A stretch of DNA of 64,000 nt from Raffaelea ambrosiae (GCA_002778195.1 PCDI01000005.1:2977093-3041092), one strand, 5' to 3'. Positions 33,846-45,501 are shown, counted from the stretch's first letter. The notes: generated from the sequence alone by a model not told the origin. Numbers and translations: made by a program.

Positions 33846-34955
33846 TTAAGCCTTGCCAATCTCGCTCTCCCAGTTCTCCGCCCGCTCAAAACCGTTGGAG
33901 TGCGTCTGGTAGTCCACCATCGCCTGGTAGACCTCCTCCTTGGAGGTGACCACAAAGGGGCCGTACTGCACCACCGGCTGGTCCAACGGCGTGCCTGCCA
34001 CCAGGACAAACCGCGCGGGCTCTGTGGCCGACTTGTCGACGCTGGCCGTGATGGCGTCGCCCTCGGGCGAGAAGACGACGTTGTGGTACCTGTCGACCGG
34101 CTGGACGAGACCGGTGCCGTTGCTCAGATTGACCTTGCCTTCCAGCGTGTAGGCAAAGGCGTTCCAGCTGGCCGGTAGCGGCTGGACGACGCGGCCGCCC
34201 GGCTTGATGGTGATGTCGAAGATCCAGACGGGCGTGTAGGCCAGGTCCTTTACGCTGTCGATGCCGTGGCTCTGGCCCGAGATGACCTTGATGTGGACGC
34301 GGTCGTCATCAACGTCCACACTGGGGATCTCGGTGGCGCGGAGGTCGCGGTAGCGCGGCTCGCACGACTTCAGGTGGCGCGGCAGGTCGACCCAGAGCTG
34401 CAGGCCGACGTTGGAGGAGCCGTCCTTGTTCTTGGCGGGCATCTCGGCGTGCATGATGCCGCGGCCGGCGGTCATGAACTGCAAATCGCCGGGCCCAATG
34501 GTGCCTGCGTTGCCGGCAAAGTCCTCGTGGTCCACAGAGCCTTCGAGGAGGTACGTGATGGTCTCCTGGCCGCGATGGGGGTGGTCCGGGAAGCCGGCTG
34601 GGGGCTTGACAAAGAAGTGGTCTAGCATCAAAAAGGGCGAGAAGTTGCGCAGGTTGGCCGTGCCGATGGAGCGGCGCACACGCGCGCCGGCGCCCTCGGC
34701 CTGCTCAACGGCCAAAAAGACCTTGCGGATCGCGCGCGGAACAGACATTTCTGGATTGGTGGTGCTGGTGCTGGTGAAAGCGGTCGTCGTAGAAGAGGTC
34801 GTCTCGTCAGAAGCAGGAGACACCGAGTTGTTCACGCGGCTGAGCCCGAGAGAAGACGAGACAAATGTTGAAATCTGAGGGGGAATGTTGTCACGGAACA
34901 GAAAGATGGAGCCGATGGCAACGATGATGGAGAGCAGAATCGAAAGTGTCTTCAT
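33846..34955 (-). CDS. Pirin-family cupin protein with N-terminal hydrophobic segment
   Basis: Single exon, 369 residues. The N-terminus (ILLSIIVAIGSIFLF after MKTLS) is a likely signal anchor, followed by a Ser/Thr-rich linker to residue 69. The pirin core begins at the internal Met70 (SVPRAIRKVF). The metal-binding residues are intact: His125 and His127 in DHPHRGQET, His169 and Glu171 in IMHAEMP. The second cupin domain follows and ends in ENWESEIGKA. Pirins are Fe-binding cupins reported as nuclear cofactors or quercetinase-like enzymes, usually about 290 residues and soluble, so the extension is unusual. Starting at Met70 (34748) would give a normal-length pirin of 300 residues. A TATA box lies only about 30 bp upstream of the first ATG. 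Confidence 0.87.
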   Translation of the reverse strand: MKTLSILLSIIVAIGSIFLFRDNIPPQISTFVSSSLGLSRVNNSVSPASDETTSSTTTAFTSTSTTNPEMSVPRAIRKVFLAVEQAEGAGARVRRSIGTANLRNFSPFLMLDHFFVKPPAGFPDHPHRGQETITYLLEGSVDHEDFAGNAGTIGPGDLQFMTAGRGIMHAEMPAKNKDGSSNVGLQLWVDLPRHLKSCEPRYRDLRATEIPSVDVDDDRVHIKVISGQSHGIDSVKDLAYTPVWIFDITIKPGGRVVQPLPASWNAFAYTLEGKVNLSNGTGLVQPVDRYHNVVFSPEGDAITASVDKSATEPARFVLVAGTPLDQPVVQYGPFVVTSKEEVYQAMVDYQTHSNGFERAENWESEIGKA

Positions 34956-34982
34956 TGGAATTATGCCGGTCGGCGAGGCTCC

Positions 34983-34989
34983 TTTTATA
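34983..34989 (-). promoter_or_regulatory. TATA box next to the pirin first ATG
   Basis: The minus strand reads GTATAAAAGG. It is about 30 bp upstream of the ATG at 34955, so transcription would be expected to begin at or downstream of that ATG if this element sets the start site. Confidence 0.5.
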
Positions 34990-35972
34990 CAAGATGAACC
35001 CTCAAGGCTCTAGAGGGAACAACAAGGGCGGGCCGATGCGACGGTTACAAAATGATGACGAGGCGAAGAAGAGGGGATTGGGGAAAAAAACTTCCAGAAA
35101 AGTCGTGCTGCATTAGAAATATCGCGAAGATTCCCGGCCGGCCTCTTTTAAGTGTAAGTGCCCTCTCTAGTGAAGCAAAAATCCCCCATACTCAGCATTC
35201 GTCAGACTCCACTAATGCTGACAAGCGGACGTTCGCATTGGCCAATTCTGGGCCCAGTGCCCCTCCCAGGGTCCTGGAGCGGGCAGTTGCTGAGTGATTC
35301 AGCCATGACAAAGCTGCTTGCAACAGATGGGAATAGTGCGAAACCAGCGCTGAGGTAAAGGTTTGTAAGGCTTCGATTTGATTTGCCCCGCCCTCCCAGT
35401 GGCAAGTCACGTGGACAACATGCTTTGATAACGAAGAGTTTTGCGTTGACTGATACAGATGCTCTGCACTGATGAACAAAATCGAGAAGCTTAGCGAGCG
35501 TTGGGAAGCAAACGAGATCGAGAAAAACCACGGAACGTTGTGAGTTGTCTGAGGAGGCGACTGAACCTCTCCCGGCGGCCCCAGCGGGCTAGACCAATAT
35601 CATGTTCCAAAAATGCGGTGCCAGTGGAAAGGAACGTAGAAGGATCAGCGCATTCCAAGTGCGGAGAAGGGCGTCTTCTTACAGGGAACGGGACTTGATT
35701 TCGGGCTTCACCTAATTCAGCATAAACTGCGGTAGACCAACGGAAGACGCGGGAAACCACGAGGGGATCTTCAATTCATCGCTTGCTAATATTTGTCTAT
35801 CGGGGGGTGCGAACCATAACTACACCATAACGGCTCCACACGGAGCTCCTCGAAATGCCAGTCTCGGAGAGGAGCGGAAGATCAAAGCAGAAGAGGAGAG
35901 GCATACACAAGGAGTGATAAAAAAACAATGAAAGAAACACAAGGGTAACTTGAAAAAAAAAAATAACAAAGA

Positions 35973-35976
<4 letters not shown>

Positions 35977-36005
<29 letters not shown>
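35977..36005 (+). repeat. (AG)n microsatellite
   Basis: 29 nt of alternating A and G, downstream of the Cap20 gene (minus strand). Confidence 0.9.
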
Positions 36006-36007
<2 letters not shown>

Positions 36008-36291
36008 TGAGGCAGAAATACAAGAGAAGTAGCTAGTAACGTCGAACCAGGGAATCAGGAAAACGCAGTCCAAACACAGAAGATGGTCGTCAAGCCGGGA
36101 TAAGCAGAACAAAAAAATTTAGGACAAAGGAAAGTTGAGAGGGAACCCGGAAAGAGCTGTGTGTGGAGAAAGAAAAAAAGGGAGGGATATCGAGAGATGG
36201 CGAGGTGATGAAGCCAGGGAGGGTATGTCGGATTATCGTCGTCCGTGTTTTTTTTATATCTTTTCTCGTCTATGATCGTCTTTTCGTCCAT

Positions 36292-37069
36292 TTAGTTGCT
36301 GCCGTTGGTGGTCTTCTCCGTTGCTGGGGCCGGAGTGGCAGCCGCTGGTGCGGCAGCTGCTGGAGCGGTATGTGTGGACTGCTCCTTCAGAGTGTCGATA
36401 ACCTTGCGGACAAGGGAGACGGTCTCGTTGGACACAATGACGGCGGTGCTGACGAGGGCCTTGCTCAAAGGCAGAACGCCCTCGCCCTGAACCTGCTTGC
36501 GCTCATCGGCGTAGACCTGGTAGACGTGGTCGCGGCTAGCGATGCCCTTGCGGACGGGGAAAAGGACTAGGTCCTTGGTCTCCTGGACGAACTCGGCGGT
36601 CGGCTTGCGAACAGCCGGGAAGCGCTGGTCGAGGGTAGAGAGAGTGCGGTCGCCGACCTCGTCAGCCTTCTTGACGTACGGCGAGACGTACTCGTAGGGC
36701 TTGGTGAGGTAGGGCGACACGTAGGGGATGACAGGCTTGGCCACCTTCTCGAACGCGGTCGAGCTGAGGGCAATGGTCTGCTGGCCGTACTTGTTGTGCT
36801 TGACGGTCGAGACGCCGTCACTGACGAACGGGTATTGGAGGAGGTGCTGCAGAGAGAAAAAGAACAAACAGGGTCAGCTGTGAGATGGTCATGGGGCTGG
36901 GTAGGGACCCAGAAAAAAAAAAGAACAAGTCGAGCGCATGATCAGAAGATCATCAAAGGGGAGATAAGACCGAGGGTTCAAGAGGACGCATTATGAACAC
37001 ACGACTTACGTCAATGAAGGCGGACTGGGGGCCAACGCCGTTGACCTGGGGAGCAGCAGTGGCAGCCAT
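36292..37069 (-). CDS. Cap20-like perilipin, lipid-droplet coat protein
   Basis: Two exons, 37069-37010 and 36846-36292, 204 residues; the 163-bp intron has a GTAAGT donor and falls between Asp and His codons (FID|HLLQYPFVSDGV). The sequence fits the fungal Cap20/MPL1 perilipin family: KPVIPYVSPYLTKPYEYVSPYVKKADEVGD is a repeated amphipathic segment, followed by RFPAVRKPT and a helical RDHVYQVYADERKQ region. The C-terminal 30 residues are Ala/Thr/Pro-rich and end TTNGSN. Family members coat lipid droplets and limit lipolysis; in Colletotrichum and Metarhizium they support appressorium turgor and virulence. Whether this fungus is a pathogen cannot be told from this gene, since saprobes carry it too. 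Confidence 0.88.
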
Positions 37070-40000
37070 GGCGAAAGGTAGAGTGTAGGATGGTTTGAGG
37101 GTGGGCGAGGACGAGTGAGATCGCGGGATGGACCAAAAACAGGATGGACCAAAAAGAAAAAGGATCGAATTAACTTGGTCGATAAGCAGGCGAATCGACT
37201 GGTAGGCAGGAGGAATAGAGTGTCACAAAGAAGGAAGGAGTTGTCTTGCGCAGAGGGAGGTAGAAGCGGTAGGGCTGATTTCGAAAGGTTCGCAGATGGA
37301 CGATGTCGTCTGAATGAGCTAGGAGAGAAGAGGGAAGAGAGAAAGAAGGGAAGATGAGAGAAGGGACAGGCGAGGCTTTAAAAGAAGCGGCAGCAGGAAG
37401 GAGGGAGCAGTGTCGGTTCTGCGCACTCCGTAGGCTGCAAGTATCTTTTTTTTTACTTTTTTTTTATTTTTCACCCTGCTTTTACTGCTACTTTATTTTT
37501 ATTGTTCCTTCCCATTCTGTCGCAACCAGCACGCCACCAGTACCCAGTACCCAGTACCCCGTGCCCAGTATCCAGTATTTTAGTATCCAGCGTCCATTTC
37601 AGCGTACTTTCTGGCTGCTGGTGCTTCCTGCCTGGAGTTCCTTTGCTTCGTTGCCTTCTTTGGCCTGCTAGCTTTCCTCTGGCTTCTTCGACTTTTTGGG
37701 TAGGACGTTCTACGGTGGGTACGATTCGTGTACTAGCCCTGCGCGTTCTGCGTGCTTTTTGCATGTGCTTTTGTGCCGTTAGATGGCGCTCGCCTGCTCT
37801 GGTGGGTCGGCGGGGCACCCTGTTCGCCATCGCGGGCGCTCGCACTCGCCTTGTCCGCGCCCTCACTGGCTTGCGCGCGCCCTCGTTCGCCCTCGTTCGC
37901 CCTTGGTGTCACTTGGATGGGTCGCCAATGGCACCGACTCGCCTGTCTGACGTCTCCAGCACACGGTTTCTCTCCTTTGCTGAGCTCCCTCCCCTTATCG
38001 CCTCTTTGCCTGGCCTTCACCGGCCTGGGCAAGGGCGACGAATCGCAGAGGGAAGGAGCCGCCTGGCGAAGCTGCCATTCGTTGACACACTGCCCCACAC
38101 TAGCAAGAGAAAGCAAAAGAAGGGTGCGGCTTTTGGCATGTGAAAGTCATGGTCCGTGCGCTCCCATAGCATTCCCTGCCTGCTTCCTTGGTTTGCCACT
38201 GCCTAAACATGCCATTTCTCATGGTTTGTGTGAAGTCTCCTTACCTGCAACGTGTTGCACAGGGGAATATCACGGCACGCCCGCGGTGCCAGGCAGCACA
38301 GGTTGTCCCTTTGCTTGGTGTTTTTTTTTTCCTAGTGCGCGTCATCTGCGGCTGATGCCTCTCTGCGTCTCCAGAACATGCCGAGCTTCGAACTGGCCCG
38401 GAGGACGAACAAACGCGATGGAAAGCGATGACGATGATACCAGGCAGCGACATCCTGGCCGTTTCTGTGCTTGGGGCACAGGCTCGCTCGACAGTGATTG
38501 CCCTGCCATTCGTCCTGTTTCAAGCCGCCAATTTCGGCCGCGCTCCACCCCGTATTACTGAGGATACATACAAGTCCGGTCTGGCCATGCTGGTATCGTC
38601 TCACGCATTGCAGCATGCAGCGTGCAGAATGCTGTCGGCCCTTGGCAGGGATGCAGGAGATGAATGACTGTGTCCTGCAACACGGTTGTCGATGGCACGG
38701 GGGGAAATACCCGGTTCGCCAGTGAGTTCTTGCTCAGGTATGACACTGCGGCAAGATGCATCTAAGACACAATGCGACAGTGCGAAAGTCAGTCCTGTGC
38801 GTCCTGTGATAGGTGATATTAGCAGAATATTGGCGCGGACAAGGACTGCCAAAAGAGCTGCCCCATTGCGGGCTAGGTTCGAGGTTTTAGTGGAATCGCC
38901 GCTCTGACGGACCCGATGTTAACCTGGTAAAGCCCTGATCCGCCAGGGGTCTGGCTTTGACACTACCCGAGACGGCGGAATCGCAGCGTGTTAGTGGGCG
39001 GCCTGCCAGAAAAAGCAAGGCCGGAAAAAGAGAGAAAATGAGAGAGAGAGAGAAGAAAAGAACACGGAAACAACGTGCATATACCTGCCGGACCCACCGT
39101 CGAGCCGCCCAGAGAACGGCCCTTCACATGTCAGAGGTTGTCAGAACAGCCGCGACGAGATGCAAACCTCTAGAAAGAAGTGGTGTTGCTGTTGCCTGAA
39201 ACGTTGAACCCCCGTCCCGACTTGTGGAGATGCCATTGTTGTTGTGTGCTATTGCGCTCTGCCGTTGCTCGTTCTCTTCGTTTGCCCCCCTGCCGGTTGC
39301 AGTCTGCATGCTGAAGCAGTTGTTCATAGCTTGCTCTTCACACACAGCAGCTCTCATACTCGTCCAGTTCGCAGAGGGTGAGCCAGTGAAGACGCCGATC
39401 TTCGGAGCAAGATCCGCCTTCTACGAGTCCGTCCTTCAGCTCGTTCCCTCACAGGTTCCATCCGGCATACCACCACAACTGTCATCGTGAGCGACCATCC
39501 TGTATGTCATGCGCGTCGTGATTTTGCCATGCCGAGGCCAAACTCGCTAACGAAAAATTATCGACAGAGTTCAAAAAGTTCAGGGTGTGCTGCGCCAAAC
39601 AAACATGACATGATGTGTTACTGGCTACCCTTCTTGGAAGCTCTCCAGGGTTCAGGGTTCACGCATATTTTCCCCTTTGCTCTTTGTGTCTCACCCTCAC
39701 CTTCCCTGAACATGCACGCTTCCTTTCAAGCTTTGTCTTAGGCTGGTCTATTAGTATTAGCAAGCCACCAAGTCTCAGCTTGTCTCTATGAAGTGTGTGC
39801 CTCTAAAGGGGTATCTTTCGCTACTTATGCTCCCGAACATGGTATTTGCAATCTGGCCGTGCATTTTCCCCCCCTCGCCGTCTTTTGTCCTGCATGAGAA
39901 ATGGAGGCGCAGAATTGTACGCAAATGCAGTCAACGCAGCAGCAGAGACTATGTCTCAAAAGCCATTGAACTCCCCGGAATCCCGGAATGATTTCAGAAA

Positions 40001-40148
40001 CAAGCGCTTCACCACATGCTCCATGTCTCATCATAAGCCAAATCCCCAACGTTAACGCCAACGCCATATATGAGTGTGTCTTGAGTGGCCTTGCGGCGGC
40101 TGCGCAGCAGCTCTTCTGACCGAAGGCGAGTCGCTTTGTCGTGGCAGG
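37070..40148. other. 3.1 kb gene-free region
   Basis: Cap20 promoter at its left end, with a pyrimidine-rich minus-strand leader. A 7-bp CCAGTAC-type tandem repeat lies at 37537-37577. Further right are only short overlapping frames. Around 38860-38960 the sequence is GC-rich and compact but matches no RNA gene I can name. Confidence 0.5.
37537..37577 (+). repeat. 7-bp tandem repeat, CCAGTAC-type
   Basis: Three exact CCAGTAC units followed by decayed copies (GTGCCCAGTAT, CCAGTATT). Located about 470 bp upstream of the Cap20 start codon. Confidence 0.8.
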
Positions 40149-41961
40149 CTACTGCTGTCGCGAAGGCACCCGTGATCCGGCGGGCGAACCACTCCGAAGC
40201 AATACCGCCCAGTCGTTGTCCGACTTGCTGCCGCTGCTCTGTCTGAGGCTGTAGAGACCCCCAGAGGCTCCTGATGCCTGCCGGGCGCGTGGCGGCGGCA
40301 TCACGTCGGCAATGTCTTCTTCGACCACCTCGACTTCGACAGTCTTGATGATGCCTCGTGGCCAGAACGACTCTGTGGAGCCCACCGAGTCGTTAAGGCT
40401 GCGACCGTCTGTGCTGTCGCGGTCCGTTGATCTCGTTGTCGCCATCATCACCATGGTGCGCATGGCTGCGTTGTAGTTGTTGCTGTTGTTGTTCTCGTTG
40501 CCCTTGTTCTTGCCGCTGCGGCTGTGGCTTCTCTCTGTGGTGTTCTCTCGTGGCCCCTCAATTATGAGCATCGACAGGCGCTTCACCGACGACTGGCTCG
40601 ACCCCGGCGGCCCTAGTCTGCTTCCGCTCAGCTCGCTGCCGTGGCCGCCCTCGTCTGTCCCACTACGTCGTGAACCGTGTGCAGAGGATGTGGCCTCGGA
40701 CGCAAAGGGGTTGCGAATCGACCCTGCACGGAAACTGCGCGCATTGCTTTCCCGGCTCATGCGGCTCTGAGCAAGGAGAGTGTCTCGTTGGCCGGCCGAG
40801 AAGAGCGCACCCATAGGGAGGATGTTGGCGGCTACGATGCCCACGTTCTGCTCGAGAATCGACAGCAGTGCAGCAAAGAAAGTGTCGAATGTATACACGC
40901 CGGGGACCGTCTGTGACGTCTCGTAGGTTCGAACGGTAGCAAAAACGCCCGCACTTGGTTTGTTAGTGTCTCCTGTCAAGTGACAGATGGGTCAAAGAAG
41001 GCGAGGTAGCCTGGGAAAACATACAGCAAACTCAAGCTTGACACAACGTAGAATGGCCACCGCATTTTCTTGTGAACTTCAAGGTCACGGACAATCATGA
41101 CGGGAAAGAGAGATAAGAACAACCACCAAAAGACGGAGAAGGCTACATCTGTCAGCAAACGAACGTATGAACAGAGTAAGGAAAGAAGATAAAATAAAAG
41201 GAATTGCGTGGCAGAGAAGGAAATGTGTGAAAGAAGGAGGCGGCGACAAAACCCCCAGACGAATGTCGACCCCACTGAACTCACCCCCTTGGAAATACCC
41301 AATGTTGAGCTGCACATTGGGATCCCAGCACTCCCCCAGCACGGCTGGGTCCCACAGCTTCTCCAGCGGCCGGCATTGCAGGTTCGTCGTCAGCGAAAAG
41401 GCAAAATTGAGCACGGCCATCAGCAGGATCTGGCTGCTGAGCAGGACGCGCCACTGCTTGATGGCACCGACCAGGCGAATGAAAAAGAGACAAATGGAAA
41501 TCTTGGCAAACGTCGTGGCCATCATGAGCCACGGTTGGCCGAGCCAGTCGAATTCGAGGGCATGCGGCGAGTCGACCATGGAGCTGCCTTCGATGATGGC
41601 GAACACGGTGCCGACGAAGCCGACGATCTGTTATTGGTTAGTATTACGAAGGGATAAGAGTGATGTTGTTGCAGTTTTGGGGAGGGAGGGTGTTCTTGCT
41701 TGTTTTGTTCCTCTTCTTTTTTTCCTTTTTTTTTCTTCTTTTTCTTTTTCTCTTCTCTTTTTCTCTTTTCCCCCCTTTTCCCTTTCCTTTCTTCTCACTT
41801 ACTGCTGCTACTCCTATAGCATAGTCGTCTAGACCGAGAAAGTTGGACACCCGCCGACGCACACAGAGGCGGACAATACAGGTGGCCAGCGCAAAGACTT
41901 CTGTGCTCGTGGAAATGCCGAGAAGGACCGGCCCTCGCGTCAAGTCGGGCGTTGCAGCCAT
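40149..41961 (-). CDS. PTH11-like seven-helix integral membrane protein, fungal rhodopsin-type domain
   Basis: Four exons, 41961-41803, 41627-41285, 41148-41025 and 40953-40149, 476 residues. Seven hydrophobic segments can be traced: TSTEVFALATCIVRLCV; a second after FLGLDDYAIGVAA; MMATTFAKISICLFFIRLV; ILLMAVLNFAFSL; FSVFWWLFLSLFPVMIV; FYVVSSLSLLAGVFATV; and FFAALLSILEQNVGIVAAN. The LGLDDYAI and CRPLEKLWDP motifs are hallmarks of the large fungal family that includes PTH11 and SAT4-related proteins. There is no CFEM domain at the N-terminus. After the last helix comes a cytoplasmic tail of about 200 residues, Ser/Arg/Asn-rich. Some family members are non-canonical receptors for surface cues, but most have no known ligand. 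Intron 3 (71 bp) uses an AAG acceptor, fixed by phase and family alignment. Confidence 0.82.
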
Positions 41962-44109
41962 GGCTGCCGTCGTCGAGAGAGTGTGTTACCAGGGAGAAAG
42001 TGAGAAGGAGACAAGGAGATAGGCAACAATAGTCTCCATACGATGAGCAGAGAGGAAAGAAAAGAGTGGAAGATCAAGCGCAAAAGACTTGTACAATTGA
42101 GAAGTGCTGATGAATGTGCTTAATCATAGATGTAGGGCTAGGCCTTTGATTAAATTAAAAGATGAGAGGAGCGATGAGACGAAAGAGATGGCCAGCCACC
42201 CACGGAGGCCCATAATGATCTCGACAACGTAAAACAGAGCACGACCAGGGTAAGAAGAAGGAGGGAGGGGGAAGAACAGAATGATAGTCCAGCGACCAGG
42301 CCAAGAGATGATAGACCGTGGCGGCTAGAGGAAAAAAGGAGAACCCGCGAAAAATAAAATAAAAAATAAAAAATAAAAAAACAGCCTGCTTGCGAACCAG
42401 ACTAGGCTTTGCCTTGGTTGGCGTGGGGAGAGAAGATAAGAATTGCGATGAAAGTTTGGCAGCGGCGGAAGAAGTACGAACACAAAGAAGAATGCAAGGA
42501 TCCGTTCAGCGAGACGAGCCGCTTGCTCTGGTACTGGATCGTCAGGGATACGCAGAGCCGGGTGGGGGATGGCTCGTTCTCGGGCTTCACCTGCGTAGGG
42601 GCAACCTGAACGCATGTGCTACGGAGTGGTTTCTTTCTTTCTTTCTCTATCACTGCTTTTTTCTTTATTTTTGGTTTTGGTTTTGGCGTCTCTTTCTTTG
42701 CTCCTGTTTCCGTGCTGTATTGTTACCCTCTGGATGTTGACGCGTTGGCTGCCAACCGATGGCATAGACGGGAAAGAGACATTTGCCCAGAACGTCGCCT
42801 TGCGAGACGTTCAGCCCTACACAGATGGTGAGCCCCTCCCCCTTCAGCCTGGGTTCTGTATACTTTTTGTTTCCGATTTCGCCTCGCTCAGCTGGCTTGC
42901 AAAGACTCCCAAGACACTCCAAGACAGGGTCGACAATCCGACAATCCCGGGAGAATACACAGCAATAAGGGGGATCAGCTTGGCAGAGAAATAGGCAGCA
43001 CAACATCAGCACACGCAGCGAGACAGATGACATGGTGTGCAAAAGAAAAGAAAAGGGGGAAAAAAAAAAAAACAGAATGATGTTCATGCGGGCTGACCGT
43101 GTAAATGCGTTGTTCTTGCTCAGGGAGGGGGTTGAAAAGACGCAACAGCTCGTTTGGTGTGTCGCCGACCGTTTTTGGCTCCTTTGGTTGTCACAGAGCC
43201 GAGAATTTATGCATTGGATAACCCTTTCCAGACCAACCCACAGAGGCAAGAGGGCAAGGGGACGGCTATGGCACGCGTCTGATCGTCGGGAAATGGAAGC
43301 CTCCCCATGGAACAATCTGCAACGAGTGCCAAGGGGGGTGGGGTGGTACGAGTCTGCGCGACCAATTGGAGTTGCCGATGGACTAACACATCACTTGGGT
43401 GTCCCAAGAGTATTTCTGGCTATTCTGGCTCAACCCTATCTCGTTGTTCCGCTTCGTCTCTTCTTCTGTTGTTTTCCTTCCTTTTTTTTTTTAAGCCAGC
43501 CATCCGGTTCTCGAACTGGAGGATCGATTTCCTGGACAGTCCTGGTTGATCGTGTTGCCAGACTCTTCTCTTGGATGAAGAATTGTGTGATGCTGTGCGT
43601 TGTCCAGGGCCACAGAGAAATCGGGCGCTGGTTGTCGCCTGACGGGTGTGCTGCATATTTTCTTGTTTCATGCTCTTGGATCATACTGTGATCGTCCTCT
43701 CCAAGGCGTACCTACCCTAGGCATGACTCTTTCTCGACATGTCTCTTCTGTCTCTGCCGAGAGCCGAGCCCGCGCGCGAGTACAAGAGAGTGCCAATTAA
43801 TTTTTTAAACCCGCTCTAGACGATGGCAGTGTATCGAATGGGTATGGTTTTTCGTTGCACCGTGAGAATCGATGGAAAATAGCTTTCACGACATTCTTTC
43901 GAAAATGACTTCAAAGTCCAACATGGAACTATGAATTGTGCAAATGGAGTATATGCAAAAATAGTTGAATACACTGCTCCAAAAGGAGTACACGAAGATG
44001 CGCTGGTTCGCTCGACAACAGCCTGCTTGGGTCGCATCTGGAAAGAACTGTTCCTGCTTTTCTTTCTCCCTCCCTCTCTCTCCGTTTCTTTTCTTTCTCC
44101 GGAAAAAAC
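41962..44109. other. 2.1 kb gene-free region
   Basis: Promoter side of the PTH11-like gene and 3' side of the thiolase gene. Short overlapping frames only, with AAAAT-type runs at about 42350-42382 and poly-A/T tracts. No tRNA or transposon remnant recognised. Confidence 0.5.
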
Positions 44110-45501
44110 TTAGAACCGTGACTCCACCTTCTCTTCTGTGTCGCCCAGCGCCCACTCGCTCGCCTTGGTGCGGCTCCGGACAGACCGTGCCTGCTCCGCC
44201 GTGAAACCCTTGGCCTCGACGGCCGGGTTGTAGCCCAGGTGGTTGATCTTGCCCACTGTAGCATTGTCCACCACGGGCGCTTCGGCACCGTCGGCGCGGC
44301 GGTACACTGTCACCACGGCGGCACCGCCGAGGCCGAGGTTGTGCTGCAGCGCATAGCGGGTGTGCGGGACGTTGCGGTTGTTGGCCCAGCCGCGGAGGTG
44401 CCACACGAGCTCGGAGCACTGGGCGATGCCGGTGGCGCCGAGCGGGTGGCCCTTGGAGATGAGACCGCCCGATGGGTTGACGACGTAGCGGCCGCCGTAG
44501 GTGATGTCGCCCTTGCGCACGAGGTCGACAGCGCCGCCGCGCTTGCCGCCGATGCGGCCCTCGGGCAGACCAATGGCGTCAATGGTGAGCATTTCGTTGG
44601 TGCTGAAACAGTCGTGGACCTCGACGACCTGGGCATCGCCGGGGGCGATGCCGGCCTCGGCACAGGCGTCGCGGGCGGCGCGCTCGCTCATGGCATAGCC
44701 CATCAGGTCGACGGAGCTGCGCGAGAACAGGGTCGGGTCGTCGGTGGCCAGCGACTGGCCGGCCATCAGGACGGCCTGGCTCTTCAGGTGCGGGCGGGCA
44801 TCCAGGAACGCCTGGGACACGAGCACAGCGGCGGCACCGCCGTCGGACGTCGGGCAGCACTGCAGCTTGGTGAGGGGTCCGAAGATGGTGGGCGACGCCA
44901 GGATCTGGTCGCGCGTATAGACGTCCTGGAACTGGCTATACGGGTTCTTGACCGAGTGCTCGTGGTTGATGCGCGCAATCTCGGCAAAGTCCTCCTGCTT
45001 GGCGCCATACTTCTCAATGTACTCGAGGCCGGCATTGCCGAACATCTGGGCGGCGCCGGGCGCGTTGGTCAGGCCGCGCGTCTCGGACATCATGGCGACA
45101 GTGGTGCCGCCCGGGCTCTCGCGGTCTTGAAAGTGCGACCGCAGGCTGCCTGGCATCATCTTCTCGAAGCCGATGACCAGGATGCAGTCGGCGCCGCCGT
45201 TGCCGACAATCGTGCGGCCCAGGAACAGGCCGGTCGAGCCGGTCGAGCAGTTGTTGTTGACGTTGTAGATCGGGATCTGCGTCATGCCGAACTGATAGAA
45301 CACGCGCTGGCCGCACGTGGAGTCGCCGTAGCAGTAGCAGGCCACGCCCTGGTCGACGTCGTCGTAGTTGATCTGGGCATCCAGCATGGCCTTGACACCA
45401 GCCTCGAAGCCAAGCTCCGTGTAGTCGACCTTGCCGCGCGGCTTGATGAACTTGGTCATGCCCACGCCGAGGACGTAGACGGGCTGCTTTGCCTTGACCA
45501 T
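44110..45501 (-). CDS. SCP-x-type 3-ketoacyl-CoA thiolase (no SCP2 domain)
   Basis: Single exon, 463 residues, full family length for the thiolase half of sterol carrier protein x. Starts MVKAKQPVYVLGVGMTKFIK. The nucleophilic cysteine is Cys85 in NNNCSTGSTG; the catalytic His352 lies in GHPLGATG; the EVHDCFSTNE motif and CSELVWHLRGWANNR block are typical of SCP-x. The C-terminus, SRF, resembles a peroxisomal PTS1 signal with Phe at the last position, as in yeast catalase A (SKF). In animals SCP-x cleaves branched-chain 3-ketoacyl-CoAs in peroxisomes; in fungi the thiolase is usually a stand-alone protein, as here, with SCP2 encoded elsewhere. Likely role: peroxisomal beta-oxidation of branched or sterol-derived acyl-CoA. 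Confidence 0.9.
   Translation of the reverse strand: MVKAKQPVYVLGVGMTKFIKPRGKVDYTELGFEAGVKAMLDAQINYDDVDQGVACYCYGDSTCGQRVFYQFGMTQIPIYNVNNNCSTGSTGLFLGRTIVGNGGADCILVIGFEKMMPGSLRSHFQDRESPGGTTVAMMSETRGLTNAPGAAQMFGNAGLEYIEKYGAKQEDFAEIARINHEHSVKNPYSQFQDVYTRDQILASPTIFGPLTKLQCCPTSDGGAAAVLVSQAFLDARPHLKSQAVLMAGQSLATDDPTLFSRSSVDLMGYAMSERAARDACAEAGIAPGDAQVVEVHDCFSTNEMLTIDAIGLPEGRIGGKRGGAVDLVRKGDITYGGRYVVNPSGGLISKGHPLGATGIAQCSELVWHLRGWANNRNVPHTRYALQHNLGLGGAAVVTVYRRADGAEAPVVDNATVGKINHLGYNPAVEAKGFTAEQARSVRSRTKASEWALGDTEEKVESRF

Larger units (their letters stand above)
34956..36291. other. Intergenic region, pirin promoter and Cap20 3' flank
   Basis: Contains a CACGTG element at about 35407 (GTCACGTGGAC), the pirin TATA box, and an AG microsatellite at 35977-36005. 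No supportable gene. Confidence 0.5.

Noticed and set aside
38876..38960. GC-rich segment with GGTTCGAGG, possible tRNA
   Set aside because: Stems do not pair into a cloverleaf.
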